Shown one piece after another: positions 18,439 to 28,057 of a stretch of 64,000 nucleotides of DNA (within the stretch, counting starts at the first letter, position 1; each line of letters starts with the position of its first letter). Both the position numbers and the translations under genes were made by a program. The stretch is from a bacterium (GTDB lineage Bacteria > CLD3 > SB21), in the NCBI GenBank assembly GCA_008933615.1, contig WBUR01000004.1, positions 1-64,000 on the forward strand, given 5' to 3'. The notes beneath the pieces are model-generated. The model had not been told where the DNA came from. It did no database searches and saw nothing but the letters and a program-made list of their open reading frames with translations.

Positions 18439-19710
18439 ATGAAAAAAACTTTACTCTTTTCAATTGCCGCAGTCACGTCTATTTTAATGATCGTTTGCAT
18501 GATTTCATCCGCACAGGCAGGAGTGACGGGACGCCTCAAAGGCAAAGTCATTGACAAAGGTTCACGACAGCCATTACCCGGTGCGGTCGTTAAGATCGAA
18601 GGCACTTTTTTTGAAACAACGTCGAATGCCGGCGGCGAATTTTCATTTATCTGTATCGATGCGGGAACGTATGACATTCGTGTAGAACTTGACGGATATG
18701 CAAGACAATCCATGACTGGATTCGCCGTCTATCCCGATATGGGTAATGAAATCCTTTTTGAACTTTCTCCGCGTGGAAATGATGGCCACTTCATTGTCCT
18801 CGACGCAGAATCTGTTTCATCCAAATCCGATGACCCGTATATGCGCAGACTGGTCGATTCAAAAACCTTCAGCCGGCAGCCTCATCATTCCCTGAATGAC
18901 ATTATTCTGCAATCCTCCGGAGGCGTGTACCAAAGAGCCATCACGACCTCTTTGCCGCTTGGCGAGAGGTATATGCGAACTGACGAGCTTTTTTTCCGTG
19001 GCGGAGCGGCAAGGGAATCGGGTACTTTCCTCAACGGATTGCGATTAACGGACGCCAATACCGGCACATCTTTTTTGTCACTTCCCTATGGCGCGATCGA
19101 TCAGGTGACTGTTCAAACCGGCGGATACGAAGCAAAATACGGGCAATTTGGAACCGGTATGATACAGATCGTTTCGAAACGGGGAGGCAAGTCGCTTGCC
19201 GGTTCCGGAGAAGTGGTTACCAGTGACTATGGAACCAGCGTATACAACCTCTCGCTGGGCGGCCCGGTCACGGATCAGATCCGGTTCTATGCGGCGCTCG
19301 ATTATACGGCCGCGGAGGATGCGGAACCCGGCGTATTCGGTCATCCTGTGATACGATATAACACCACCGGTATATCCAATCCGGACCCCGTCATCAACGA
19401 TACCGCTATCTTTGTCACCGATCAAAATGGCCGGCTGAAATACAAACGCGGTGCAAGGCCGGACAGGGTCAATGCATCGGACCTGACCAATTTTTATGCG
19501 AACGTGTCCTACACCCCGAATGCCGTCATGCAATTTGACCTGACCACGCTTTTTTCATCAATCAAAAGGAATCAATTCAGTTCTCATATATTATTGTCTC
19601 CCAGCGGTGTACCTCGTGAAGAACGTTCCACCTATGTAGTCAATCTGACCGGCAAATATTTTCTTTCCCCCTCTATGTTTCTGGAAGGTCATATCGGAAT
19701 GTATTCGTAA
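18439..19710 (+). pseudogene. TonB-dependent receptor, N-terminal half, ended by an in-frame TAA
   Basis: 423 residues after a GGAG ribosome site. Signal peptide (1-27, ending SSAQA), a carboxypeptidase-regulatory-like domain (about 28-115, GVTGRLKGKVID through DAGTYDIRVELDGY), and a plug domain (about 150-250: RRLVDSKTFSRQPHHSLNDIILQSSGGV, FRGGAARESGTFLNGL, YGAIDQVTVQTGGYEAKYGQFGTGMIQI). Early barrel strands follow. The frame stops at TAA 19708-19710, yet the same frame continues for 527 more codons with full similarity to the paralogue at 21326-24235. So this is one 951-codon gene with a nonsense codon, or a sequencing error. Confidence 0.85.
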
Positions 19711-21294
19711 GATGACAAAATTGCCGCCAGATCATTTTTCGAAATGGGTGACAAGGCGATAACGTTTCTTAATGCCTCGACAAGAGGCAACACCGGGTCG
19801 ACAACCTACTATGCGGACAATTTTATCTATGATATTGATCGCGGATTTCTTGGCTACAAGAAAAGTGAATCCGATGAATGGTTTGGCGGAATCAACTTCA
19901 ACTGGCAGTGGAATAAAGAACACTTCATCGAAAGCGGCATCGAGTTCTCAAGCCATACGGAGCGCCTGCTTGATATCACGGATATTGGTAATCCGATTGG
20001 TGGAGCAAATAATATTTATGGTTATAGAGCATATATTGATGATCAGAACAGATTCGCAGTAAGACACCAAGACAAGAATGACCCGGAGGCCCTTATAGAT
20101 GGGCCAAAGACACCCAAGACTGCCGCTTTCTTCATTCAAGATAAATATACTATCGAGCGGTTCACGTTCTCAGGCGGCATGAGAGTTGACTATTTTTCTA
20201 ACGGTGTAAAATCTGTGGATCCACGACAATTCGGATTTATTTCGTTACAGGTTGGTCAGAAACTGAATGAGAGTAAGTCATATATTAAATGGAGCCCGCG
20301 ACTGGGCATATCGGCCGAATTCAGCAAGAATTTATCAGTTCGATCTAGTTACGGATGGTTCTATCACCTACCCGCTTTTGAAAATTATTTCGTTAGCAGC
20401 AATATGGTAGAAAGACTCATTATCGCACCGCCGTTTAAGAATTATGTAGCAAATCCGACACTCGAGCCCGAAAAAACAGAAGCGATCGAAATCGGAGTAT
20501 CCTACAATACAAGCAAGGTCATTTTTGATGCGGCTTTTTTTCGAAACACTGTTACTGATGTGATCGTGAAAGGTCAACAACCGGCCTTAAATATTCTATG
20601 GACGTTAGACAATTCCGCATCATCAATTGTTACTGGATTTAATTTACGCGTTGAAAACCGGATCTCAGATAATTTTTCGATGGGCGCTTTTGCAACGTTT
20701 TTGCGTTCTAATACCGCCACGTCGGAAAGCGGTTCCGGTTTTCGCTCCGACTGGTTAATGGATGGTCAAGAACAGATCGATGCCTCCTCGGATCACGAAC
20801 AGAGAACCACACTGAAATTCTTTGCAGATGGACAATTACTCAAAGGCGAAGGCCCGCTAATCGGAGACGTAAGGCCCCTCCAAAACACAAGCCTATTCGT
20901 GTGGATTAACTGGGCAAACGGTTTTCCGTATACGCCAACCGCCGTCACGCGCTATGCGCTGGCAGGATCGTCCACGGCCACCCAAACCGGTGAAAGAAAT
21001 TCCAGAACCACGCCTTCAACCATGACCGTAGATCTGAAAGTCACCAAAGCATTTAATATCACAGAACGTTACCGCGCCACGCTCTATATCGAGATCCTGA
21101 ACCTGCTTGACCGCAAAAACCCGATACAGGTTTTCTCTGCAACAGGAAAGGCTGACACCGACGGCTATCTGGCGACGTCGGATGCACAGACTTTAAATAC
21201 AAGACAGCAGCAGCAGTATCAGTATCTGCTGAAAAATAGTTTGTATTATTCCAACCCCCGGCTGGTAAACCTGGGATGCAAGATCGAGTTTTGA
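19711..21294 (+). pseudogene. TonB-dependent receptor, C-terminal barrel half, in frame after the TAA
   Basis: Continues the same frame directly after the stop at 19708-19710. The first possible ATG is at 19744, but there is no good ribosome site and a product from there would lack the signal peptide, so it is unlikely to be made into a working protein by itself. The sequence is barrel strands of a TonB receptor; STTYYADNFIYDIDRGF aligns without gaps to STTYYGDNLLYDINRGF in the next gene. It ends in LVNLGCKIEF, the aromatic C-terminus expected for an outer-membrane barrel. No other damage is seen, so the lesion is recent or technical. Confidence 0.85.
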
Positions 21295-21325
21295 ACCCTT
21301 ACAGATACTGCTCAAGGAGAATGTT

Positions 21326-24235
21326 ATGAAAAAGCATATTTTATTTATTTGTGTGATAATGACCCAATTGGTATTCAGCAGCGCCACTCCAATTATCGCC
21401 GGTGTCACCGGCCGGCTCAAGGGAAAAGTCATCGACAAAAATTCACAGGAGGCGTTGCCAAATGCGGTTGTAAAAATCGAAGGAACTTATTTTGAGACGA
21501 CAACCAATTCCGCCGGTGAGTTTTCATTCATCGGAATCGATGCGGGAACGTATGACGTTACCGGTTCATCAAACTCATACACAAATCATACTATTATCGA
21601 GGCTTTAGTATTTCCGGATCAGGTTACCGAGTTGGTCTTTGAGCTGTTGCCTTTAACGACAGACGGATATTCACAATTTACAATGTTTCAAGAGCCCAAT
21701 GTCCAGTCGAGAAGCCCGTTTACAATAAACGCACTGACACGCTCAGAGATTTCCAAATTGCCGGTCCGATCAATCGATGATATCATCTTAAGTACCACAG
21801 GCTCCATTTACAATCGTAACGAACGATCAGGTTATACCGGAAATTATTATTATGGACTTGGAATCGCTGTTAATAATGAGGGATTTGCCGAGTATAGAGA
21901 GGCGGCCATTACCGGCAGTGATAATCTCCATGTTCGTGGCGGCGCGGACAACGAATTGGGTTACTACATGGACGGAATGATGCTAAACGATCCATTCACA
22001 GGAAATGTGTATACTCAACTGCCTTTCTACGCGGTAGATCACGTATCAGTGCAGACGGGAGGTTTTGGCGCATCTTACGGGAGTTACGCCTCTGGGATTG
22101 CTAATATTACTCCACGCCGTGCGGGCAACCGGATTTCCGCATCCGGTCAATACACCACAGATGCCGCGGCGGGATTGCTTGGAGCCAATAGCTATGGCAA
22201 TCGTTTGTACAGTCTCACTGTTTCGGGCCCGGTTGCCACAAAGCGTCTGAAATTTTTTGCTGCGGCTGATTTGTCTGTCACCGATGACGCGGAACCTTCG
22301 TATCTGGGCGTTTCCCGATATCGTTTGACCACCGGAGGCATTAAAAACCCGGATCCAACCATCATGGATACGGTTATTTTCAAAAACCACCGAAAAGGAC
22401 CAAGGGTTCTTCATGTCAATGCCCAAAGCGTGAGAAACATATACGCCTCAATGTCGTTCAGTCCAACATCGTCCATTCAGATCGATGCCACGGCTATGCA
22501 CTCTTTCAGAAGAAGAAATATCTTTTTTGCGGAATACCTTCTCGCGCCCGATCGCGTGCCGCATCAGGAACGATCTGCATTTAACCTGGGGCTTTCAGGA
22601 AAATGGATCGTCAATCCCGATCTCTTCGTCCGGGCGAGCCTGGGCTATTATTCCACGGATTATCAATTGATGGAGCGCAGTTTGTTTGATAAAGGGAGCG
22701 ATGGGGTTCTTTTGTTAGGTGAAAGAACAAGAGGAAACACAAATTCCACGACCTATTACGGCGATAATCTGCTTTATGACATCAACCGTGGCTTCATTCC
22801 ATATCTTAAAACTGAGTCCAATAATACTTCACTAAACCTGGCTTTAGGATGGCGATATGAAAAAGCTCATTTCATTGAAACTGGCATTGATCATAGAAAA
22901 CACACCGTGCGGTATGCAAGCATATTCGACGTCGGCTATCCAGTGGGCGGTGGCAATAATATTTACGGATATGAGATTGACACCTCCGGTTCCAAGTATC
23001 GGCTTAGGCCGATAGGAACGTCCGGAATGGACGGAGCCAAGACTCCGTCGGTGACAGCAATCTATCTGCATGACCGTTTTGATTATGAGATATTTCATTT
23101 TGTCGGCGGTTTTCGATATGAAATTTTTGATCCGGGCACGCGGGAACTGAAAAACCTGGGCAATCCAACCGGTAATGATGGCATGTTGAATGAAGACGAC
23201 TTCAAAGCTGGAAAGAATCAAACTTATATGAGTCCGCGCTTTGGCGTATCGGTGGAAGTTATGCAGGGTATTTCTCTCAGGGGAAATTACGGTTTGTATT
23301 ATCAGACGGCCAATTACCAGCAATATTATGTTTCGCGCGGTTTTCTTGAAAGAATGTCAGTCGCTCCCCCATATAATACGGTTGTGGGTAACTCCTCTTT
23401 GCAACCGGTCAAAAATGAATCTTACGAACTTGGTCTCCATTATGTGTATAAAAACATATTTAAACTTAATATATCCCGTTTTTGGAAAAACGCGTCAAAT
23501 GCAATAGTCGTAGTTCCGATAACTTCATTTCCAAACGCCTTGCATACTTCGGTAAATGTCAAAGAAGATGAAATTGACGGATGGGATTTTCAGATGGAAT
23601 CCCGGATGACACAGAACTTACAGATGATTTTCCGTTTGGGCATCGTCGAAAACATGCAGGACTATTCAGTAAAATCTTCAGGTTTTCGTGCAGCTTGGTT
23701 GGGTTATTCGTCTGAACGGTTCAAAATGCATCCAAATTATTGGAAAGGATCAAATTTTAGCACAAGCATTATATACCAGTTAAATAAACATGAGGGCCCG
23801 TCAATCGGACAGATGCAACCATTTGAGAACATGACTTTTTGCATTGTTTATACCGAAACCGGCGGATCACTCTATACGCCAACGCAAATAACAAAACTTG
23901 GCGTTGTTGGAGTTCCGGAACCCCGTGCAATTGCCAGACATAATTCCGGCCGTATACCCAACCGGCAGAATCTCGATATGAAGATCATGAAGAAATTGGC
24001 GATAGGGCAAAAGTATCAAATGTCCGGCTTTGTCCTGATCACAAATGTGCTGAACGCAAAAAATGCAGCCAATGTTTTTGCTTCAACGGGTCTTACCAAT
24101 GACGATGCATTCCTTGCCACACCTGGTGTATCTTTGACTGAAAGAGAACTCAACCAATACAACATAAACCTTAAAGACAATTTTAATCTGGAACCGCCAA
24201 GACAAGTGGCCGTCGGCTTAACTATGGAATTTTAA
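21326..24235 (+). CDS. TonB-dependent receptor (intact paralogue)
   Basis: 969 residues after AAGGAGAATGTT. Signal peptide (1-28), carboxypeptidase-regulatory-like domain (about 29-115), plug (about 140-265: ISKLPVRSIDDIILSTTGSI, VRGGADNELGYYMDGMML, VSVQTGGFGASYGSYASGIANI), then a 22-strand-type barrel ending in VAVGLTMEF. It shares domain order and many phrases with the interrupted gene upstream; the N-terminal domains are closest. No TonB box could be assigned. No SusD-type partner follows, only a small barrel. Substrate unknown. This is an outer-membrane importer powered by TonB. Confidence 0.93.
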   Translation: MKKHILFICVIMTQLVFSSATPIIAGVTGRLKGKVIDKNSQEALPNAVVKIEGTYFETTTNSAGEFSFIGIDAGTYDVTGSSNSYTNHTIIEALVFPDQVTELVFELLPLTTDGYSQFTMFQEPNVQSRSPFTINALTRSEISKLPVRSIDDIILSTTGSIYNRNERSGYTGNYYYGLGIAVNNEGFAEYREAAITGSDNLHVRGGADNELGYYMDGMMLNDPFTGNVYTQLPFYAVDHVSVQTGGFGASYGSYASGIANITPRRAGNRISASGQYTTDAAAGLLGANSYGNRLYSLTVSGPVATKRLKFFAAADLSVTDDAEPSYLGVSRYRLTTGGIKNPDPTIMDTVIFKNHRKGPRVLHVNAQSVRNIYASMSFSPTSSIQIDATAMHSFRRRNIFFAEYLLAPDRVPHQERSAFNLGLSGKWIVNPDLFVRASLGYYSTDYQLMERSLFDKGSDGVLLLGERTRGNTNSTTYYGDNLLYDINRGFIPYLKTESNNTSLNLALGWRYEKAHFIETGIDHRKHTVRYASIFDVGYPVGGGNNIYGYEIDTSGSKYRLRPIGTSGMDGAKTPSVTAIYLHDRFDYEIFHFVGGFRYEIFDPGTRELKNLGNPTGNDGMLNEDDFKAGKNQTYMSPRFGVSVEVMQGISLRGNYGLYYQTANYQQYYVSRGFLERMSVAPPYNTVVGNSSLQPVKNESYELGLHYVYKNIFKLNISRFWKNASNAIVVVPITSFPNALHTSVNVKEDEIDGWDFQMESRMTQNLQMIFRLGIVENMQDYSVKSSGFRAAWLGYSSERFKMHPNYWKGSNFSTSIIYQLNKHEGPSIGQMQPFENMTFCIVYTETGGSLYTPTQITKLGVVGVPEPRAIARHNSGRIPNRQNLDMKIMKKLAIGQKYQMSGFVLITNVLNAKNAANVFASTGLTNDDAFLATPGVSLTERELNQYNINLKDNFNLEPPRQVAVGLTMEF

Positions 24236-24256
24236 TATCGCAATGGAGAAAAGATC

Positions 24257-24850
24257 ATGAAAAAAATTATTTGCTTTTATTTGGCATTCTCTAGCCTCCT
24301 GATCGAGAATAGTTTTTCGCAGAACCATCTGAGCCCGACTATTTTTTTCAATTCAGGAATATCGATACCGTACGCTCCCAGCAACTTTACAAAATACTGG
24401 AGCCCCGGTTTCAATTTAGGCGGTGGCGCCGAATTCCTAATCAATACTTCGCTCGCACTCCAGCCTTATTTCGAATACAATACCATGCCAGTGAACAAAG
24501 CAAAACTTAATACGAGTGCTTCAAACATCGTTGGCGGTAATGTTTCTTTGTACACCGTTTCGTTGAATTTCAAAGCCGGCAGTATAAGACCAGGCGAGGG
24601 ACTGGGTATGTATGTTATCAGCGGGCTTGGGCTCTTTCAGTTGGATCAAAGCAGTGTCGGTCTGAGTTCGGGGGGTACGGTCAAAGATCTCGGAATTCAT
24701 GCCGGCCTGGGCTTTATTGATAAAATCTCAGACCGATATGGCGTATTTGCCGAATTCAAATACGCCGTGGGATTGATCAGCGGCAAAAATGCACAATATT
24801 TACCGATCAAGATCGGTATTTATTTTGAACCGAGAGATTTGGAAAAATAA
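24257..24850 (+). CDS. Small outer-membrane beta-barrel protein
   Basis: 197 residues with a signal peptide (1-22, ending SFSQ) and alternating strands of an eight-stranded barrel: glycine/aromatic pairs such as GFNLGGGAEFLI, LQPYFEYNTMP, VSLYTVSLNFKAG, MYVISGLGLFQL, YGVFAEFKYAVGL. The end IKIGIYFEPRDLEK runs a little beyond the last strand. GGAGAAAAGATC precedes the ATG. It starts 21 bp after the receptor gene and is probably in its operon. Function unknown; an accessory part of the receptor system is possible. Confidence 0.75.
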   Translation: MKKIICFYLAFSSLLIENSFSQNHLSPTIFFNSGISIPYAPSNFTKYWSPGFNLGGGAEFLINTSLALQPYFEYNTMPVNKAKLNTSASNIVGGNVSLYTVSLNFKAGSIRPGEGLGMYVISGLGLFQLDQSSVGLSSGGTVKDLGIHAGLGFIDKISDRYGVFAEFKYAVGLISGKNAQYLPIKIGIYFEPRDLEK

Positions 24851-24878
24851 TTCTACTGATTATATCTAAATTTGAAAG

Positions 24879-26471
24879 TCATTTCCTCGGCAATCTCTCA
24901 TCCTGCATCGCACTTTGATAAACAAAATAAGCGACTATAGCCGCATTACGCCGCATGTCCTGCGCCACGATGTGGTCGGGCATGTCCATATTCGTATGCC
25001 AGGTTTTCGAACCGTATTCAAGCGGATCCTGTATGAACTGAAAGCCCGGCAGCCCCGCATCATCAAATGCAGCGTGATCCGTGCTCCCTGTTTTCTTTAA
25101 AGAGATTGTGGATGCGTCCCAAGCGCGAAACGGTTCAAGCCACTGACGAAAATTTTCGGCAGCTTTTTCATTTCCCTGCATATGAATCCCGCGAATTTGT
25201 CCTCCGCCGTTGTCCAGATTATAGTATACATTAAATTTTTCGTAATCCGGTTTTGTTGACATCGAATCCTTCAGATGTTTTGCAACATAATTTCTCGATC
25301 CTAACAATCCCTGTTCCTCCCCCGACCACAAACCAACGCGGATCGTTCGGCGAGGCTTGATGTCGAGTTGTTTTAAAATGCGGACGGCTTCCATCATGAC
25401 CGCTACGCCGGCCGCATTATCCGTTGCGCCGGTCGCGCCGTGCCATGAATCCATGTGCGCGCCGATCATCACAATTTCGTCTTTCAGGTCGCTACCTTCC
25501 CATTCTGCAATCGTGTTGTATCCTTTGGTGTCTTTATTCTGCCAATCGACCTGCAGGTCACATTCCAGCTTAACGTCTTTTCCGTTGATAATGAGTTCGG
25601 CAAGCTGATTAAATTGTTCCGCCGCTATCACGACTTGCGGCGCGATGAAGGGCGGCTTCACGTCGTACGGTTTTGGATTTTTCCGGCCGAACACATCCTC
25701 TTCATCAAGGAGCGGTGTATTGGCGCTTTGCACCGTTACTACTCCGGAATTTCTGCCCGGCATACGCGAACTGCTGGTTCCGCCGTCGAGGATCAATGCG
25801 GGCTGCTGCTCGTTGACCCAGGTGAAAATTTTTGAGCGTTCAACGTAGGCAGGATAAAAGGATGAATTCCTAAATTGCGCGCGATAACTTCCCCTGGGTT
25901 CGTCTTTCTGGGATGCATTCGCCATGGCTAATAATTCAGCATCCGTTACGCGTTTCGCGGCAGGTTCGAATGAGGGTTCTACTTTGATCTTCTCACCCAG
26001 CAGAACTATGGCGTTTTTCAATTTTCCGTCATATTTCGTTTTCACGGCTTCTAAATTTTTTTCATTGACATAAATGATTTTTCCTTTGACGGCGCCGATT
26101 GTTGCCGGTGACCAGGCTTTGGGATACGCGATAAGCTGAAAAGCATACGGCGCGGTCACGCCGGCGCGGAACGATTTGACATCCCAGCCGCGACCAAATT
26201 CGCCCCAAGCCTCAACCTGCGCTGTAAGGCCGTATGACTCAAGCGTCTTTTGCGACCACGCGTTGGCTGCCGCCATGCCTTTGGAGTTGGTCAGCCGAGG
26301 CCCGATAACATTGGTCAGTACATTAAGTAGTTCCATCACCTTGGAATTTTCTATAGCTTCTTTTTTAATATTGAAAGCAACCAGCGTATCAGCGGGATTG
26401 AATTGCGCGTGTAATTCAAATGAAAAAATGAACATGCACAGCGCAGAGAATAAAATAAGAAAACGTTTCAT
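24879..26471 (-). CDS. Secreted M28-family metallopeptidase (carboxypeptidase Q-like)
   Basis: 530 residues from the ATG at 26471 (AGAGG seven bases upstream). Signal peptide 1-22 (LFSALCMFIFSFELHAQ). A PA-like insert occupies about residues 120-290. The zinc peptidase domain follows, with the ligands in order: IGAHMDSW (His, Asp), GATDNAAGVAVMMEA (bridging Asp), WSGEEQGLLGS (catalytic Glu and zinc Glu), a later Asp in YNLDNGG and His in KKTGSTDHAAFDD. Members are exported dipeptidases or aminopeptidases with two zinc ions. It is convergent with the barrel gene at 24257-24850. Confidence 0.92.
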   Translation of the reverse strand: MKRFLILFSALCMFIFSFELHAQFNPADTLVAFNIKKEAIENSKVMELLNVLTNVIGPRLTNSKGMAAANAWSQKTLESYGLTAQVEAWGEFGRGWDVKSFRAGVTAPYAFQLIAYPKAWSPATIGAVKGKIIYVNEKNLEAVKTKYDGKLKNAIVLLGEKIKVEPSFEPAAKRVTDAELLAMANASQKDEPRGSYRAQFRNSSFYPAYVERSKIFTWVNEQQPALILDGGTSSSRMPGRNSGVVTVQSANTPLLDEEDVFGRKNPKPYDVKPPFIAPQVVIAAEQFNQLAELIINGKDVKLECDLQVDWQNKDTKGYNTIAEWEGSDLKDEIVMIGAHMDSWHGATGATDNAAGVAVMMEAVRILKQLDIKPRRTIRVGLWSGEEQGLLGSRNYVAKHLKDSMSTKPDYEKFNVYYNLDNGGGQIRGIHMQGNEKAAENFRQWLEPFRAWDASTISLKKTGSTDHAAFDDAGLPGFQFIQDPLEYGSKTWHTNMDMPDHIVAQDMRRNAAIVAYFVYQSAMQDERLPRK

Positions 26472-26530
26472 TGCGAACCTCTTCAAATGGGTAGATGACA
26501 AGTTGGAAGTGATTAAGATGATTAAATAAT

Positions 26531-26660
26531 GTGCTTATCGGGTTTACTCACAACGTCATGGTGAGCGGAGTCGAACCATGACCAAGTTTAGTAAAATCAG
26601 TCTTCGACTTCGCTCAGACTGAAGGGTTCTCTTCCATTTATGAGCCAACCCGATAAGCAC
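26531..26660. mobile_element. MITE-like element with terminal inverted repeats and a 10-bp target duplication
   Basis: A 130-bp noncoding unit. Its ends are inverted repeats of 20 bp with two mismatches (26531-26550 and 26641-26660; outer part GTGCTTATCGGGTT against AACCCGATAAGCAC). The direct repeat ATTAAATAAT flanks it exactly on both sides (26521-26530 and 26661-26670). Inside are two smaller dyads, GTCATGG/CCATGAC (26555-26582) and TCAGTCT/AGACTGA (26597-26622). There is no open frame for a transposase, so it would be moved in trans. It lies between the M28 peptidase and the ankyrin gene. Confidence 0.85.
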
Positions 26661-26712
26661 ATTAAATAATAAATTCGATAAAAAGGATTCATTTTCATTC
26701 TAAATTGAAAAA

Positions 26713-27543
26713 TTATTTTTTCGCTGAAGCGTCTGCAAATAGGTCAATAATCGTTTTGTATTGCTTAGATTTAGCAACATCGAGCGCAGTACGGTTTTTT
26801 TTATCGCGAGAGCGTATGTCCGCGCCGTTCATAAGCAGAAGCCGTACAGCCTCAATTCGGTTATATTCTGTTGCCAACATTAGGACGGTTTGCCCCTGAT
26901 CGTTGGCTGCCGTTAGATCAGCCCCATTTGTGAGGAGAACAGTAATGATGTTGGCTTTGCCTTTGATGGCCGCCTGCATCAGCGGCGTGAAATGAAATCG
27001 ATCTCGCGCGTTGACATCGCCACCGTTTTGCAGAAGAGATTTGATAATTTCAACCCGGTCAAATAGCACCGCAAACGTAAGCGCAGTCTTTCCGTCCTCG
27101 TCTTTTGCGTTGACCTTCGCGCCTTTCTTGATCAACGATTCCATCACATCCACCGGCGCATACCGGGCAGCATACATCAGCGCAGTCTGCCCGTTGGTGG
27201 CGAGGGCGTTGACATCGGCGCCTCTGGCCAGCAGCAGACGTACTAATTTCGAATGCCCGTCACGAGCCGCAATCATCAACGGCGTAGGCTCGTTGAGTTC
27301 TCCTTGAGAAGTTGAATCGTACGAACGTAAAAACCGGGCATTGGGATTCATTCCCGATGTCAAAAAAAGATTGGTTAAAATCGCATCGCCCTTGCGTAAT
27401 CTATGCAGAAAAGATTTTTCACTGTACTCAATGCCCAGGCGATCCAGTTCCTTTCTTGCATTGTCACGTTGATTCCCGCATCCAATTAAGATCATTAATG
27501 CGAAAAGGGCATGTAATTTAAAATTCAGAATCAAAAATTTCAT
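26713..27543 (-). CDS. Ankyrin-repeat lipoprotein
   Basis: 276 residues from the ATG at 27543, chosen because it begins a lipoprotein signal (MKFLILNFKLHALFALMILIGC, Cys at 22). About six ankyrin repeats follow (about 65-270), each with the pattern 'G.T.LM.AA..G....V..LL..GAD.N'; examples are TPLMIAARDGHSKLVRLLL and QTALMYAARY. The protein should sit in the periplasm, held by lipid, and bind another protein. It begins 7 bp after the stop codon of the flavin reductase gene, so the two are probably cotranscribed. Confidence 0.88.
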   Translation of the reverse strand: MKFLILNFKLHALFALMILIGCGNQRDNARKELDRLGIEYSEKSFLHRLRKGDAILTNLFLTSGMNPNARFLRSYDSTSQGELNEPTPLMIAARDGHSKLVRLLLARGADVNALATNGQTALMYAARYAPVDVMESLIKKGAKVNAKDEDGKTALTFAVLFDRVEIIKSLLQNGGDVNARDRFHFTPLMQAAIKGKANIITVLLTNGADLTAANDQGQTVLMLATEYNRIEAVRLLLMNGADIRSRDKKNRTALDVAKSKQYKTIIDLFADASAKK

Positions 27544-27550
27544 AATTGTT

Positions 27551-28045
27551 TTATCCACCATAACTCCATCCCGTATCACGCAATAACATCGGCTCATCTT
27601 CCGTTTCATTAAGGCGTGCGTTCACGATCTTCCCGATAACGATCGTATGATCGCCTTTTTTGATACGCTCCTCGACCGAACATTCAAGAGCCGCGTTTGC
27701 TTCCAGAAACAGCGGCGCCCCCGTCACGCCTGCTTCAAATTCACAGCCGTTTATTTTGTTCCCATCCAAATGAACTTCTTTAAAAAATTTTGACGCCATC
27801 GCCTTTTGGTTTTTTCCCAAAACGTTCAGCGCGAAACTTTTACTCTGCTTAACCGCTTCATTTGCCCAACTTTCATTTCGTATTCCCACCATCACGAGCG
27901 GCGGTTCAAACGAAGCCTGCGACACCCATGTCACCGTTGCCGCGGCGTACGGCATGGACTCTTTGGGATCGGTTGCTTTCGCGGTTAATATATATAAACC
28001 GTATTGAAACATTTTTAGCGCGCGTTTTTTATCGCTCAAATTCAT
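27551..28045 (-). CDS. Flavin reductase-like protein (FMN-binding split barrel)
   Basis: 164 residues with a strong ribosome site (AGGAGGATAGA). It has the flavin-reductase fold signatures: YGLYILTAK at the N-terminus, PYAAATVTWVSQASFEPPLVMVGI (FMN-phosphate strand pair), SKSFALNVLGKNQ, FEAGVTGAPLFLEANAALECSVEER and KGDHTIVIGKIVNA. Family members reduce free FMN with NAD(P)H or bind FMN as oxidoreductases. It lies 12 bp after the cysteine desulfurase gene and just before the ankyrin lipoprotein. Specific partner unknown. Confidence 0.88.
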   Translation of the reverse strand: MNLSDKKRALKMFQYGLYILTAKATDPKESMPYAAATVTWVSQASFEPPLVMVGIRNESWANEAVKQSKSFALNVLGKNQKAMASKFFKEVHLDGNKINGCEFEAGVTGAPLFLEANAALECSVEERIKKGDHTIVIGKIVNARLNETEDEPMLLRDTGWSYGG

Positions 28046-28057
28046 TCTATCCTCCTG

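Noticed and set aside
19708-19710. TAA as a sense codon or an alternative genetic code.
   Set aside because: No other conserved gene in the window contains an internal TAA; many end in TAA normally.
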